NCBI GenBank assembly: GCA_020854925.1
Contig: JAHKLV010000059.1
Coordinates: forward strand, 1 to 5,454
DNA length: 5,454 bases
Direction: 5' to 3'
Source: Candidatus Methanofastidiosia archaeon
GTDB lineage: Archaea > Methanobacteriota_B > Thermococci > Methanofastidiosales > NM3
Program-made: the position numbers and the translations under genes
In this document: positions 1 to 5,102 of the stretch, one piece after another
How positions within the stretch are numbered: position 1 is the first letter of the stretch
Layout of the letters: the number at the start of each line of letters is the position of its first letter
The notes under the pieces: generated by a model
The model's database searches: none
What the model was told of the DNA's origin: nothing
What the model saw: only the letters and a program-made list of their open reading frames with translations

Positions 1-1058
1 ACGGCCACTGGTATGCGTTTCTCAGGCCGGTGTTTCTCCGGTTCCTCCGCTGGTCGTCGCCGACAAAGTCGCTCTTTGGCCGCCTTGGAGACTATTTCGC
101 GCAGGACATGCTCCGCCTCTCGTTCACCTTCCAGTCAAAGTACCTGGGCATGTCACCATGGGACTGTCCGGGCGCGTTTACCATCATACCGTATGTCGAG
201 CACGCCTTTGGCATCTTCCATACCATCGGGGGACTGAGTGCCATCTCCGATGCCATGGCCAAGGTTGTTGAGGAGGAAGGCGGGTCCCTGCGCCTCGAGA
301 CGCCCGTTAAGAAGGTCATGGTCTCAGGTGGGACGGCCCGCGGGGTGGAGCTTGCGGATGGGACGGTCTTTGAGGCCGACGCCGTGGTGGTGAACGCCGA
401 CTTCGGCCATGCCATGACCACGCTCTTTGACAAGGGCGCCGTCCCGAAGTACACGCCTGCATCTCTCGAAAAAAAGAAGCTATCCTGTTCCACGTTCATG
501 CTGTATCTCGGGGTGGACAAGGTCTACCGCGACCTTCCCCACCATACCATCGTCTTTGCCGACGACTATAAGGCAAACGTGGACGATATCTTCCATAACA
601 GGCGCCTCTCAGAGGACACTTCGTTTTATATACGTAACGCCACGCCCCTAGACCCGACCCTGGCTCCCGAGGGAAAATCAAACATCTACGTGCTCGTGCC
701 CATTACGAACACGAAGGCAGGCATCGACTGGGAAGCGGAAAAGGGCCCGATGCGCCGGCGCGTGCTTGACGCCATCATGGCAAAGACCCCGCTTACCGAC
801 CTCGAGGACCATATCGAGGTGGAGCACATCATCACGCCCGACGACTGGGAGCGTTCATATGCCGTCTACTGCGGCGCCACGTTCAACTTGGCGCACAACC
901 TCGGGCAGATGCTCTACTTCCGCCCGCATAACCGCCTGGAGGGCGTGAAGCGCTGCTACATCGTCGGCGGCGGTACGCATCCGGGGAGCGGCCTTCCCAC
1001 CATCTACGAGTCGGGCCGCATCTCTGCCGACCTGCTCATGCGCGACCTGGGTGGGTAG
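1..1058 (+). CDS. crtI: Phytoene desaturase-like (CrtI family) FAD-dependent oxidoreductase, 5' truncated
   Basis: The frame is open from the window edge (first whole codon at position 3), so the N-terminus with the FAD-binding GxGxxG motif lies outside; 351 residues are visible of a family usually near 490-510. The visible part follows the CrtI order: the IGGLSAISDAMA segment (nt about 225-260), a GG..RLETPV.KV stretch leading to ELADGT and ADAVVVNAD (the strand that contacts FAD), a YLGVDK.Y.DLPHHT block, DPTLAPEGKSNIYVLVP, and the C-terminal FAD signature GGGTHPGSGLPTIYESG (nt about 966-1019). Known family members dehydrogenate or isomerise polyisoprenoid chains such as phytoene at the membrane. 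Substrate and number of desaturations cannot be read here; an isoprenoid reductase or saturase role is possible. It ends in TAG, one base before the UbiB-like ATG, so the two are almost certainly co-transcribed. Family assignment is firm, exact reaction is not. Confidence 0.9.
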   Translation, partial: GHWYAFLRPVFLRFLRWSSPTKSLFGRLGDYFAQDMLRLSFTFQSKYLGMSPWDCPGAFTIIPYVEHAFGIFHTIGGLSAISDAMAKVVEEEGGSLRLETPVKKVMVSGGTARGVELADGTVFEADAVVVNADFGHAMTTLFDKGAVPKYTPASLEKKKLSCSTFMLYLGVDKVYRDLPHHTIVFADDYKANVDDIFHNRRLSEDTSFYIRNATPLDPTLAPEGKSNIYVLVPITNTKAGIDWEAEKGPMRRRVLDAIMAKTPLTDLEDHIEVEHIITPDDWERSYAVYCGATFNLAHNLGQMLYFRPHNRLEGVKRCYIVGGGTHPGSGLPTIYESGRISADLLMRDLGG

Positions 1059-1059
1059 C

Positions 1060-2271
1060 ATGAATCTTCTCGGCTTTACGCGGCTCATGTACATGATTTA
1101 TGGAAAAGGGCCGGTTGACCTGGACTTCATCCAGGGACAGGGATTGCTTGCCGTGAAGATAGGGCAGATCCATGCATTGCGCATTGACTTTCTCGACCCG
1201 GAGAAATGCCGGCAGCTTGCCCAGTTGTACCGGCACACCGCCTCGCTTCCCGCAGAGTCGTTCCACCGGCTCATCGCGGAACATGCCCCCGAGGGGTTTC
1301 TGGACGCCTTCGACTCCATCGAGGAGACGCCCTTTGCCTCGGCGTCAATCGGCCAGGTACACCGTGGGCGGCTCAAGACGGGTGAAGAGGTGGCGGTAAA
1401 GCTGGTGAAAAGCGACTATACCACGGACTTTCGAAAGGACGTCAAGGCCGTTGAGATCTTCTTCAGGGCGCTTATATCCTTTTATCCCAAGCTCAAGCGC
1501 GTCGCCAATCCTCTCGGCATCCTCGAGGATATCCGCCGCTACACGCTGAGCGAGCTCGACCTTCGCAACGAGCTTCGGGGCCAGGAAACGCTTCGTGCCC
1601 TCTATGACGAGCTTGGGGGCGACTACGACCTTTCCGGCCTAGGATTCCTCACCATGTACCCCGAGCTCTCCGGCGAGAACGTGCTCGTTTCAGAGTACAT
1701 CGACGGCGTCACCCTCGACGAGATGCTGGAGCAGGGCACGCTCACCTACGAGCGGCTCCTCAGGATCTTTTTCATCGTTGGTGTCTACATGTTCCGGGCT
1801 GGCACGTTCCACGGAGACATACACCCGGGAAACATCATGGTGCGAAACGGCACGGAGCTCGTGTTTGTGGACAACGGCTCGCTCGGGTATGTGGAAGGCA
1901 AGATTAAGGAGGGGCTCTTTGCGTTTTTCGACGCACTCAGCCACTACGATTTTCCCCGCGCGGCCACGTGCCTCAACAAGATGTCCGAGCGCGAGCTTAC
2001 TGGTCAAGCGTACGACCGATTCTTGGCCGCCTTCCTTGCCGTCTACGAGGGGTTCGAGGGAAAGACCGTGTCAGAGGTAAGCCTCACGCGTCAGATGATG
2101 TTGACCATCAAGCTTGGTGTCAACAGCGGCATGGAGTTTGACAAGGGCATGTTTTCCGTCGTCAGGGCGCTTATGTACCTTGATGGCATGGTACTGCGCT
2201 GTGCGCCCGACGCCGTCCTCATGGAGGACATCCGCACGTTTGTGGAGTCGCTGCAAAAGGATTCTGGCTAG
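1060..2271 (+). CDS. UbiB/ABC1/ADCK-family atypical protein kinase-like protein
   Basis: This 403-residue protein carries the UbiB-family landmarks in order: KIGQ (residues 33-36, the KxGQ motif), the A-rich nucleotide loop as ASASIGQVH (93-101), VAVK with the invariant lysine K114, an ExD...E helix motif (E165, D167, E171), VLVSEYIDGVTL (208-219), the catalytic-loop equivalent HGDIHPGN (H251-N258) and the metal-binding VDNG (D271). The last is normally VDFG, so the DFG phenylalanine is Asn here. No C-terminal transmembrane pair like that of E. coli UbiB is evident. Family members are ATPases or kinases that support ubiquinone and other prenyl-lipid metabolism, probably by handling lipid intermediates at membranes. 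The ATG at 1060 is preferred over an in-frame GTG at 1051 because the ATG follows a weak GGTGGG and gives a 1-base gap from crtI rather than an overlap. Coupling with crtI suggests an isoprenoid-related job; that is inference. Confidence 0.88.
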   Translation: MNLLGFTRLMYMIYGKGPVDLDFIQGQGLLAVKIGQIHALRIDFLDPEKCRQLAQLYRHTASLPAESFHRLIAEHAPEGFLDAFDSIEETPFASASIGQVHRGRLKTGEEVAVKLVKSDYTTDFRKDVKAVEIFFRALISFYPKLKRVANPLGILEDIRRYTLSELDLRNELRGQETLRALYDELGGDYDLSGLGFLTMYPELSGENVLVSEYIDGVTLDEMLEQGTLTYERLLRIFFIVGVYMFRAGTFHGDIHPGNIMVRNGTELVFVDNGSLGYVEGKIKEGLFAFFDALSHYDFPRAATCLNKMSERELTGQAYDRFLAAFLAVYEGFEGKTVSEVSLTRQMMLTIKLGVNSGMEFDKGMFSVVRALMYLDGMVLRCAPDAVLMEDIRTFVESLQKDSG

Positions 2272-2280
2272 GATAAGTAG

Positions 2281-2300
2281 TATTTTTGCCAACCTTTTTA
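2281..2300 (+). terminator. Possible T-rich archaeal terminator after the UbiB-like gene
   Basis: Two T5 runs (2283-2287 and 2295-2299) lie 11-28 bases after the UbiB-like stop, without a hairpin. Archaeal RNA polymerase can terminate at such U-tracts. The second run overlaps the candidate TATA box of the next gene, so this assignment is weak. Confidence 0.3.
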
Positions 2301-2302
2301 TG
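2294..2302 (+). promoter_or_regulatory. Candidate TATA box for the ferritin-like gene
   Basis: The sequence ctttttatg is centred about 35 bases before the ATG at 2333. Archaeal initiation about 26 bases after the box centre would fall near 2324, giving a leader of about 9 bases that just contains the GGTGG ribosome-binding-like sequence (2324-2328). The match is by eye only. Confidence 0.4.
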
Positions 2303-2332
2303 AAGGGAATCCAATAGTATCTTGGTGGAATC

Positions 2333-2620
2333 ATGCTTTCACATATACCCATAGACCTCTCGAAAGTCCGTTCCGAGGACATTAACAAGGAAGTGCTCCG
2401 TGCCGCCATCATTGCGGAGCTTGACGCCATCAACCTTTACGAGGAGATGGCACATATGGTGACGAGCGGTGAGATTCGCGCCATCCTTCTCGACGTGGCT
2501 CGCGAGGAAAAGACCCATGTCGGCGAATTCCAGGCGCTTCTTCTCAAGTTCGACCCCGAGCAGGAAGCGGAGCTGGCGGCCGGTAAGGAAGAAGTAGAAG
2601 AGGAACTTGGAAAAGCATAA
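2333..2620 (+). CDS. Encapsulated-ferritin-like (EncFtn) ferroxidase protein
   Basis: This 95-residue protein has the two-helix half-ferritin fold of the encapsulated ferritins. Core motifs are AIIAELDAINLYEEM (residues 25-39) and ILLDVAREEKTHVGEF (51-66). By comparison with Rhodospirillum rubrum EncFtn the iron ligands map to E29, E59 and H62, with Y36 seven residues after E29; the 30- and 3-residue spacings are identical. As I recall it, the closest known relative is the N-terminal cargo domain of the Pyrococcus furiosus encapsulin fusion. This protein stops where that fusion continues into its linker and shell. EncFtn proteins dimerise to build a ferroxidase site that oxidises Fe(II), usually inside an encapsulin shell. 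The C-terminus (EEVEEELGKA) shows no obvious shell-targeting peptide such as GSLK, and no encapsulin gene is in the window. A GGTGG lies 4 bases before the ATG. A rubrerythrin-like role without a shell is possible. Confidence 0.87.
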   Translation: MLSHIPIDLSKVRSEDINKEVLRAAIIAELDAINLYEEMAHMVTSGEIRAILLDVAREEKTHVGEFQALLLKFDPEQEAELAAGKEEVEEELGKA

Positions 2621-2622
2621 AG

Positions 2623-2650
2623 AAAAAAAGGGGATAGGCCATACCTATCC
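2623..2650 (-). terminator. Hairpin plus T7 intrinsic-type terminator of the superoxide reductase gene
   Basis: On the - strand GGATAGG (2650-2644) pairs perfectly with CCTATCC (2638-2632) around a 5-base loop. It is followed by CCC and seven T's (2629-2623). The stem begins at the last base of the TAG stop codon at 2652-2650. On the + strand the hairpin is preceded by A's and not followed by T's, so it should terminate only leftward transcription efficiently. It sits in the 29-base gap between two convergent genes. Confidence 0.8.
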
Positions 2651-3042
2651 TACTCTACGGCAATCTCACGCTCGTCTTCCCACAATCCGTGGATGTTGCA
2701 GAACGAAATAGCGTGCAGCGTTCCGGGGGCACTGAGCGACACGACAAAGGTCGCTGAATGGTGGGTGTAGGCGGGGCCTGTGTTCGGCCCTTCGGGGGAT
2801 TCCCCGTGAGCGCAAAATTCGCATCTGCCCAGGTTGAAGACAAAGGGACCGTCCTTAGGCTTGAAGAAGAGCGAGATATACCTGATATGGTGCTCCGTGG
2901 TGTTGGGATGGGCAACTTCCTTGCCGATGGCCGCGGTAACCATGAAAGGTTCCCCCTTCTTTACCTTTGCCGGCGCCTCGATAACAGGCACATGTTTTTC
3001 CTTTTTCCAGTCTGATGTCTTGATATGCTCTCCAAATGTCAT
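2650..3042 (-). CDS. sor: Superoxide reductase (neelaredoxin, one-iron desulfoferrodoxin-like)
   Basis: This 130-residue protein matches the archaeal one-iron superoxide reductases along its whole length. It reduces superoxide to hydrogen peroxide in the cytoplasm without making oxygen, using electrons usually from rubredoxin. The iron site is intact: H17 in EKHVPVI (with the conserved E15 and K16 that approach the iron), H45 in AHPNTTEHH, H51, and C115 and H118 in the C-terminal CNIHGLW. HHIRYISLFF and AHGESPEGPNT are also typical. There is no N-terminal desulforedoxin Cys4 centre, so it is the single-iron class. Unusually, it has a CxxC (C74, C77) in GRCEFCAHG, where the P. furiosus and A. 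fulgidus proteins have no cysteine as I recall them. The start is ATG at 3042, not the in-frame ATG at 3063, because GGAGGT lies 6 bases upstream of the former and the start aligns with family N-termini. Confidence 0.95.
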   Translation of the reverse strand: MTFGEHIKTSDWKKEKHVPVIEAPAKVKKGEPFMVTAAIGKEVAHPNTTEHHIRYISLFFKPKDGPFVFNLGRCEFCAHGESPEGPNTGPAYTHHSATFVVSLSAPGTLHAISFCNIHGLWEDEREIAVE

Positions 3043-3048
3043 GTGGAT

Positions 3049-3054
3049 ACCTCC
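3049..3054 (-). promoter_or_regulatory. Ribosome binding site deciding the superoxide reductase start
   Basis: On the - strand GGAGGT is followed by ATCCAC and then ATG at 3042. This 6-base spacing selects the ATG at 3042 over the in-frame ATG 21 bases upstream, which would place the site inside the coding region. Confidence 0.8.
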
Positions 3055-3075
3055 ATACTTCATAGGGCGTCAAGA

Positions 3076-3083
3076 CATATAAT
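3076..3083 (-). promoter_or_regulatory. Candidate TATA box for the superoxide reductase gene
   Basis: The - strand reads attatatg, centred about 37 bases before the ATG at 3042. Initiation about 26 bases downstream would give a leader of roughly 12 bases holding the GGAGGT site. The gene could therefore be transcribed separately from the parvulin gene whose stop lies just upstream. Judged by eye. Confidence 0.5.
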
Positions 3084-3096
3084 AGTTGCCCAAGAC

Positions 3097-3378
3097 CTAC
3101 TTCTTGTCGACGACCTTGATGATATGCCAGCCGAACTGTGTCTTGAACGGGCCGACGACAGCCCCCTTCTCGGCATCAAATGCAGCCTGCTCAAACTCGC
3201 GCACCATCATGCCGCGCCCGAAGTATCCGAGGTCTCCACCGCGCTTTCCCGAGGGGCATTCCGAATATTGCTTGGCGAGGTCCTCAAAGCTGGCGCCACC
3301 CTTTATCTTGTCGTAGAGCTCTTGAGCCTTTCCCTGTCCCTTCACGAGGATGTGTGATGCCTTGACTTGTTTTACCAT
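3097..3378 (-). CDS. ppiC: Single-domain parvulin peptidyl-prolyl cis-trans isomerase
   Basis: This 93-residue protein is one bare parvulin domain, the same length as E. coli PpiC (Par10) and apparently alignable to it without gaps. Conserved active-site positions are visible: H9 in the first strand (ASHILV), C41 and S43 in ECPSGKRGGDLG, M58 and F62 after the glycine-rich turn, and F82 and H85 in TQFGWHIIKV. Parvulins speed cis-trans isomerisation of Xaa-Pro bonds during folding. There is no signal peptide or chaperone arm, so it should act in the cytoplasm. Similar stand-alone parvulins are known in methanogens and Thaumarchaeota as well as in bacteria. The ATG is preceded by AGGAGG with 7-8 bases spacing. 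It starts 35 bases after the stop of the 133-aa gene, and the lack of a clear promoter in that gap suggests co-transcription. Confidence 0.94.
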   Translation of the reverse strand: MVKQVKASHILVKGQGKAQELYDKIKGGASFEDLAKQYSECPSGKRGGDLGYFGRGMMVREFEQAAFDAEKGAVVGPFKTQFGWHIIKVVDKK

Positions 3379-3413
3379 ATGCGGTCCTCCTGTATTTTCT
3401 AGTGCCTTACGGC

Positions 3414-3815
3414 CTAGTACACATCATCCTCCGTGGTGGGCTGTTTCGTGTAGTTGCGGTCGATCTCTCCGGCCATGTCGACGAAGCCATTAAGGATGAG
3501 GGTGATGTTTGAAGCGTATTTTCGTGCCTGGTCGAGAGAAGCCTCAGGCTCGGTGCCCGCCTTTTGTGCGTTAAGATATGCCTCAAGCTTTACGAGAATG
3601 TCGGCAACCTTTGCGTACTGGGTTGAGAGCTGTATACCCATGGTCCGGTCGATGTTCTTTTGGGAAACCGCCTTCATAAACTCCTCGAGCATGTCCTCGA
3701 ATTCCCCGAGCAGGCGAAGTGATTCCGTTGCCTTCGTGCGGTCAGGAAGATTGTTGTAGAGGGTGTCCATGCGGGATTCGATTTTCCCCGCTAATACGTC
3801 TTTCACTTTGTTCAC
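3414..3815 (-). CDS. Conserved-looking helical protein of unknown function (133 aa)
   Basis: I do not recognise this family. The start is a GTG at 3815, supported by AAGGAGG seven bases upstream. The protein is predicted by eye to be almost wholly alpha-helical with heptad-like hydrophobic spacing (LRLLGEFEDMLEEFMKAV, residues about 33-50; YAKVADILVKLEAYLNA, about 68-84; ASNITLILNGFVDMAGEI, about 102-119). It has no cysteine, no tryptophan, no signal peptide and no membrane segment, so a soluble helical bundle or coiled-coil partner protein is likely. It is acidic at the C-terminus (TTEDDVY). It lies 35 bases upstream of the parvulin gene on the same strand and probably heads that transcript. 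Codon use and the strong ribosome site indicate a real gene; function is open. Confidence 0.8.
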   Translation of the reverse strand: MNKVKDVLAGKIESRMDTLYNNLPDRTKATESLRLLGEFEDMLEEFMKAVSQKNIDRTMGIQLSTQYAKVADILVKLEAYLNAQKAGTEPEASLDQARKYASNITLILNGFVDMAGEIDRNYTKQPTTEDDVY

Positions 3816-3860
3816 CGAGGTTCCTCCTTGTATATTACGTGTAATTCCTTTCTCCGATGA

Positions 3861-3869
3861 CTATAAAAG
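3861..3869 (-). promoter_or_regulatory. Candidate TATA box for the 133-aa/parvulin transcript
   Basis: The - strand reads cttttatag, centred 50 bases before the GTG at 3815. Initiation near 3839 would give a leader of about 24 bases containing AAGGAGG. The + strand reading, ctataaaag, could equally serve the divergent TfoX-like gene with a leader of about 30 bases. Confidence 0.45.
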
Positions 3870-3890
3870 ATGTTCGTTTGGCAACAATAC

Positions 3891-3898
3891 AAATATAT
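3891..3898 (+). promoter_or_regulatory. Candidate TATA box for leaderless start of the TfoX-like gene
   Basis: The sequence aaatatat is centred about 26 bases before the A of the ATG at 3921, the spacing expected if transcription starts at the ATG itself. A competing reading uses AGGAGA (3905-3910), 10 bases before the ATG, with the more distal box at 3861-3869. Confidence 0.4.
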
Positions 3899-3920
3899 CG
3901 TAGCAGGAGAATGCAATACC

Positions 3921-4274
3921 ATGGCATGGAAGCCTATGGACCCCATCAATGCAGAGAAGCTTGCAACAGCAGCCTCAGCGTTTGCCTTTGACAAGCGGAA
4001 AATGTTTGGATATGACGTATATTTTGTCAATGGCAACATGGCTGCCGGCATGCATGGGTCCGATCTTTTCATGCGATTCTCTTCAGACGACCGAAACGTC
4101 GTACTATCTGAAGTGGATGCCGCTCAGCCGTTTGAGCCGCGCCCGGGATTAGTTATGAGGGAGTATCTGACGTTGCCTTCGACAGTGCTTGACGACACGA
4201 GACGGTTAATGGAGCTTTTGTCTCGCTCATTTACCTATGTATCCTCCCTTCCGCCCAAGAGGCGAAAAGGTTGA
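3921..4274 (+). CDS. TfoX N-terminal-domain family protein
   Basis: This 117-residue protein is a single TfoX/Sxy N-terminal domain. Recognisable elements are KMFGYDVYFVNGNMAAGMHGSD (from about residue 27, with the family MFG and the small-residue turn), LFMRFS, the central PFEPRPG followed by MREYLTLP, and a closing helix with SFTYVSSLPPK. Bacterial TfoX/Sxy proteins co-activate competence genes, but small single-domain relatives in archaea and many bacteria have no established role, so competence should not be assumed. The ATG at 3921 is chosen over one at 3870 because the domain begins at once after it and the added 17 residues would lie in the promoter region. It is divergent from the 133-aa gene and converges with the OsmC-family gene, with only 7 bases between stop codons. 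Confidence 0.82.
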   Translation: MAWKPMDPINAEKLATAASAFAFDKRKMFGYDVYFVNGNMAAGMHGSDLFMRFSSDDRNVVLSEVDAAQPFEPRPGLVMREYLTLPSTVLDDTRRLMELLSRSFTYVSSLPPKRRKG

Positions 4275-4281
4275 GTCCGTG

Positions 4282-4728
4282 TTAGGTATCCTTAACGTTG
4301 ATAGTGGCGTGCATGCGTACCTCAGGGCGAATTGAATGTGCGACAAAACACCCCTTATGCGCCAGTGCAAGGGCACGCTCCGTCTTATGGCGGTGTCGTT
4401 CTTCCGAGATTGCTATCACGATATCGAGGTCGATGGACGTAAAGACGTAGTCCATCCCTGCAGGAGATAAGATGCCTGTGGCATGGCATGTATATGCTTC
4501 AAATTTTACCCGCATCTTTTCTGCCACACCGAGGAAGTATGCCATATGGCACGAGGCGACAGAGGCTACGAAAAGCTCCTCTGGACTAGCTATATGGCGA
4601 TGACCGAAAAACTCGGGAGCTACGGCAACTTCGATGGGAGGGGTCTGTTCATCGTGAAACGCTATTACGCCTTTCTTTTTTTCTTTCCATGAAACGGTGG
4701 CATGGTATAGGTGTTCCGAAGGGGGCAT
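4282..4728 (-). CDS. OsmC/Ohr-family peroxidase-like protein
   Basis: This 148-residue protein has the OsmC fold signature: HIASPEELFVASVASCHM (residues 45-62) with the first catalytic cysteine C60, the YTCHATG strand, the LDIVIAISEE strand, and the second cysteine C127 in KGCFVAHSI. In OsmC and Ohr this Cys pair reduces organic hydroperoxides, with electrons from lipoylated proteins or other thiols in the cytoplasm. E50/E51 match the conserved glutamate of the active site. The usual N-terminal arginine of Ohr is not obvious, so OsmC-like is safer than Ohr. An extra cysteine, C81, is present. The start is ATG at 4728: an in-frame TAA lies 15 bases upstream of it, and the only ribosome-site candidate is GGGGGTG seven bases before, which is degenerate. 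It may fit with the neighbouring superoxide reductase and ferritin-like protein in oxidative defence. Confidence 0.88.
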   Translation of the reverse strand: MPPSEHLYHATVSWKEKKKGVIAFHDEQTPPIEVAVAPEFFGHRHIASPEELFVASVASCHMAYFLGVAEKMRVKFEAYTCHATGILSPAGMDYVFTSIDLDIVIAISEERHRHKTERALALAHKGCFVAHSIRPEVRMHATINVKDT

Positions 4729-4742
4729 CAGGGGGCACCCCC
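4721..4742 (-). promoter_or_regulatory. G/C-run leader hairpin over the OsmC-family start site
   Basis: The - strand carries GGGGGTG then CCCCCTG then the ATG, and codons 2-3 begin with CCCCC. The G-run, the only ribosome-site candidate, can pair with the C-run directly after it (tight loop) or with the one inside the coding start (12-base loop including the ATG). Pairing would hide the start. Whether this is used is unknown. Confidence 0.3.
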
Positions 4743-4800
4743 GTTACGGGCCTTCGTGAACGTGGAAAAGATAAGGGGCATTCGTTTGGTCTTCATACCC

Positions 4801-4809
4801 CCTATATGG
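4801..4809 (-). promoter_or_regulatory. Candidate TATA box for the OsmC-family gene
   Basis: The - strand reads ccatatagg, about 76 bases before the ATG at 4728, which would give a leader of roughly 50 bases. It lies 15 bases beyond the stop of the upstream 80-aa gene. A closer but poorer A/T stretch is at 4765-4774. Read-through from the 80-aa gene is also possible. Confidence 0.3.
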
Positions 4810-4823
4810 AGCGCGGGAATAAA

Positions 4824-5066
4824 TTATTTTCTTTTTTCCATGGGAAGATCCCGCTCACCATCGAGGTATTTTCCCATGGCTATGGCGAGGGTGAGTGCCT
4901 CTTGTCGCACCTCTTCCTGAACATAGCCGTCGTTTGCGAGCTTGAAAAGATATTCCCGTGCTTCCTTGGTGTTCATGGTAAAGAGCCCTTGTAATGCGGC
5001 TTCCTTCTCCTCGGCGGTGGCACGGTAACGCTTTGCTGTTTTATAGAGATCACTTGCACATTCCAT
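4824..5066 (-). CDS. Small helical protein of unknown function (80 aa)
   Basis: I do not recognise a named family. The 80 residues look fully helical: a basic first part (LYKTAKRYRATAEEKEAALQGL, residues about 7-28), then NTKEAREYLFKLANDG (32-47) and VQEEVRQEALTLAIAMGKYL (49-68). The last two resemble one HEAT-like repeat, with the VRQEAL motif typical of the second helix. The tail is charged (ERDLPMEKRK). There is one cysteine (C3), with no signal peptide or membrane helix. No ribosome site precedes the ATG at 5066, but a TATA-like box lies about 32 bases upstream, which fits a leaderless or very short-leader mRNA. It is on the same strand as the OsmC-family gene, 95 bases before it. A protein-protein interaction role is plausible but not shown. 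Confidence 0.68.
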   Translation of the reverse strand: MECASDLYKTAKRYRATAEEKEAALQGLFTMNTKEAREYLFKLANDGYVQEEVRQEALTLAIAMGKYLDGERDLPMEKRK

Positions 5067-5094
5067 AGCTATCGGTCCAAAGGCGGCGTGTACC

Positions 5095-5102
5095 TATAAA
5101 AA
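5095..5102 (-). promoter_or_regulatory. Candidate TATA box for the 80-aa gene
   Basis: The - strand reads tttttata, centred 32-33 bases before the ATG at 5066. Initiation would fall about 5-6 bases before the ATG, giving an essentially leaderless mRNA. That fits the absence of a ribosome site. Confidence 0.5.

Noticed and set aside
92..520. 142-codon open frame on the - strand inside the desaturase gene
   Set aside because: It is Ser/Thr/Pro-rich and typical of antisense frames in G/C-rich genes; the + strand reading is a clear CrtI-family protein.
2621..2652. A frameshifted continuation of the ferritin-like gene into an encapsulin shell
   Set aside because: The bases after the stop form the terminator hairpin and then superoxide reductase on the other strand; no shell-like coding follows in any + frame.
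2758..3082. Open frames on the + strand opposite superoxide reductase
   Set aside because: The - strand frame matches superoxide reductase end to end with all iron ligands; the + frames have no ribosome site and no family resemblance.
3025..3357. 110-codon open frame on the + strand opposite the parvulin
   Set aside because: It has no start signal and covers the parvulin gene, whose - strand reading is unambiguous.
3812..4072. Open frame on the - strand opposite the TfoX-like gene
   Set aside because: It overlaps the divergent promoter region and the TfoX domain. Its protein resembles no family, while the + strand reading gives recognisable TfoX motifs.
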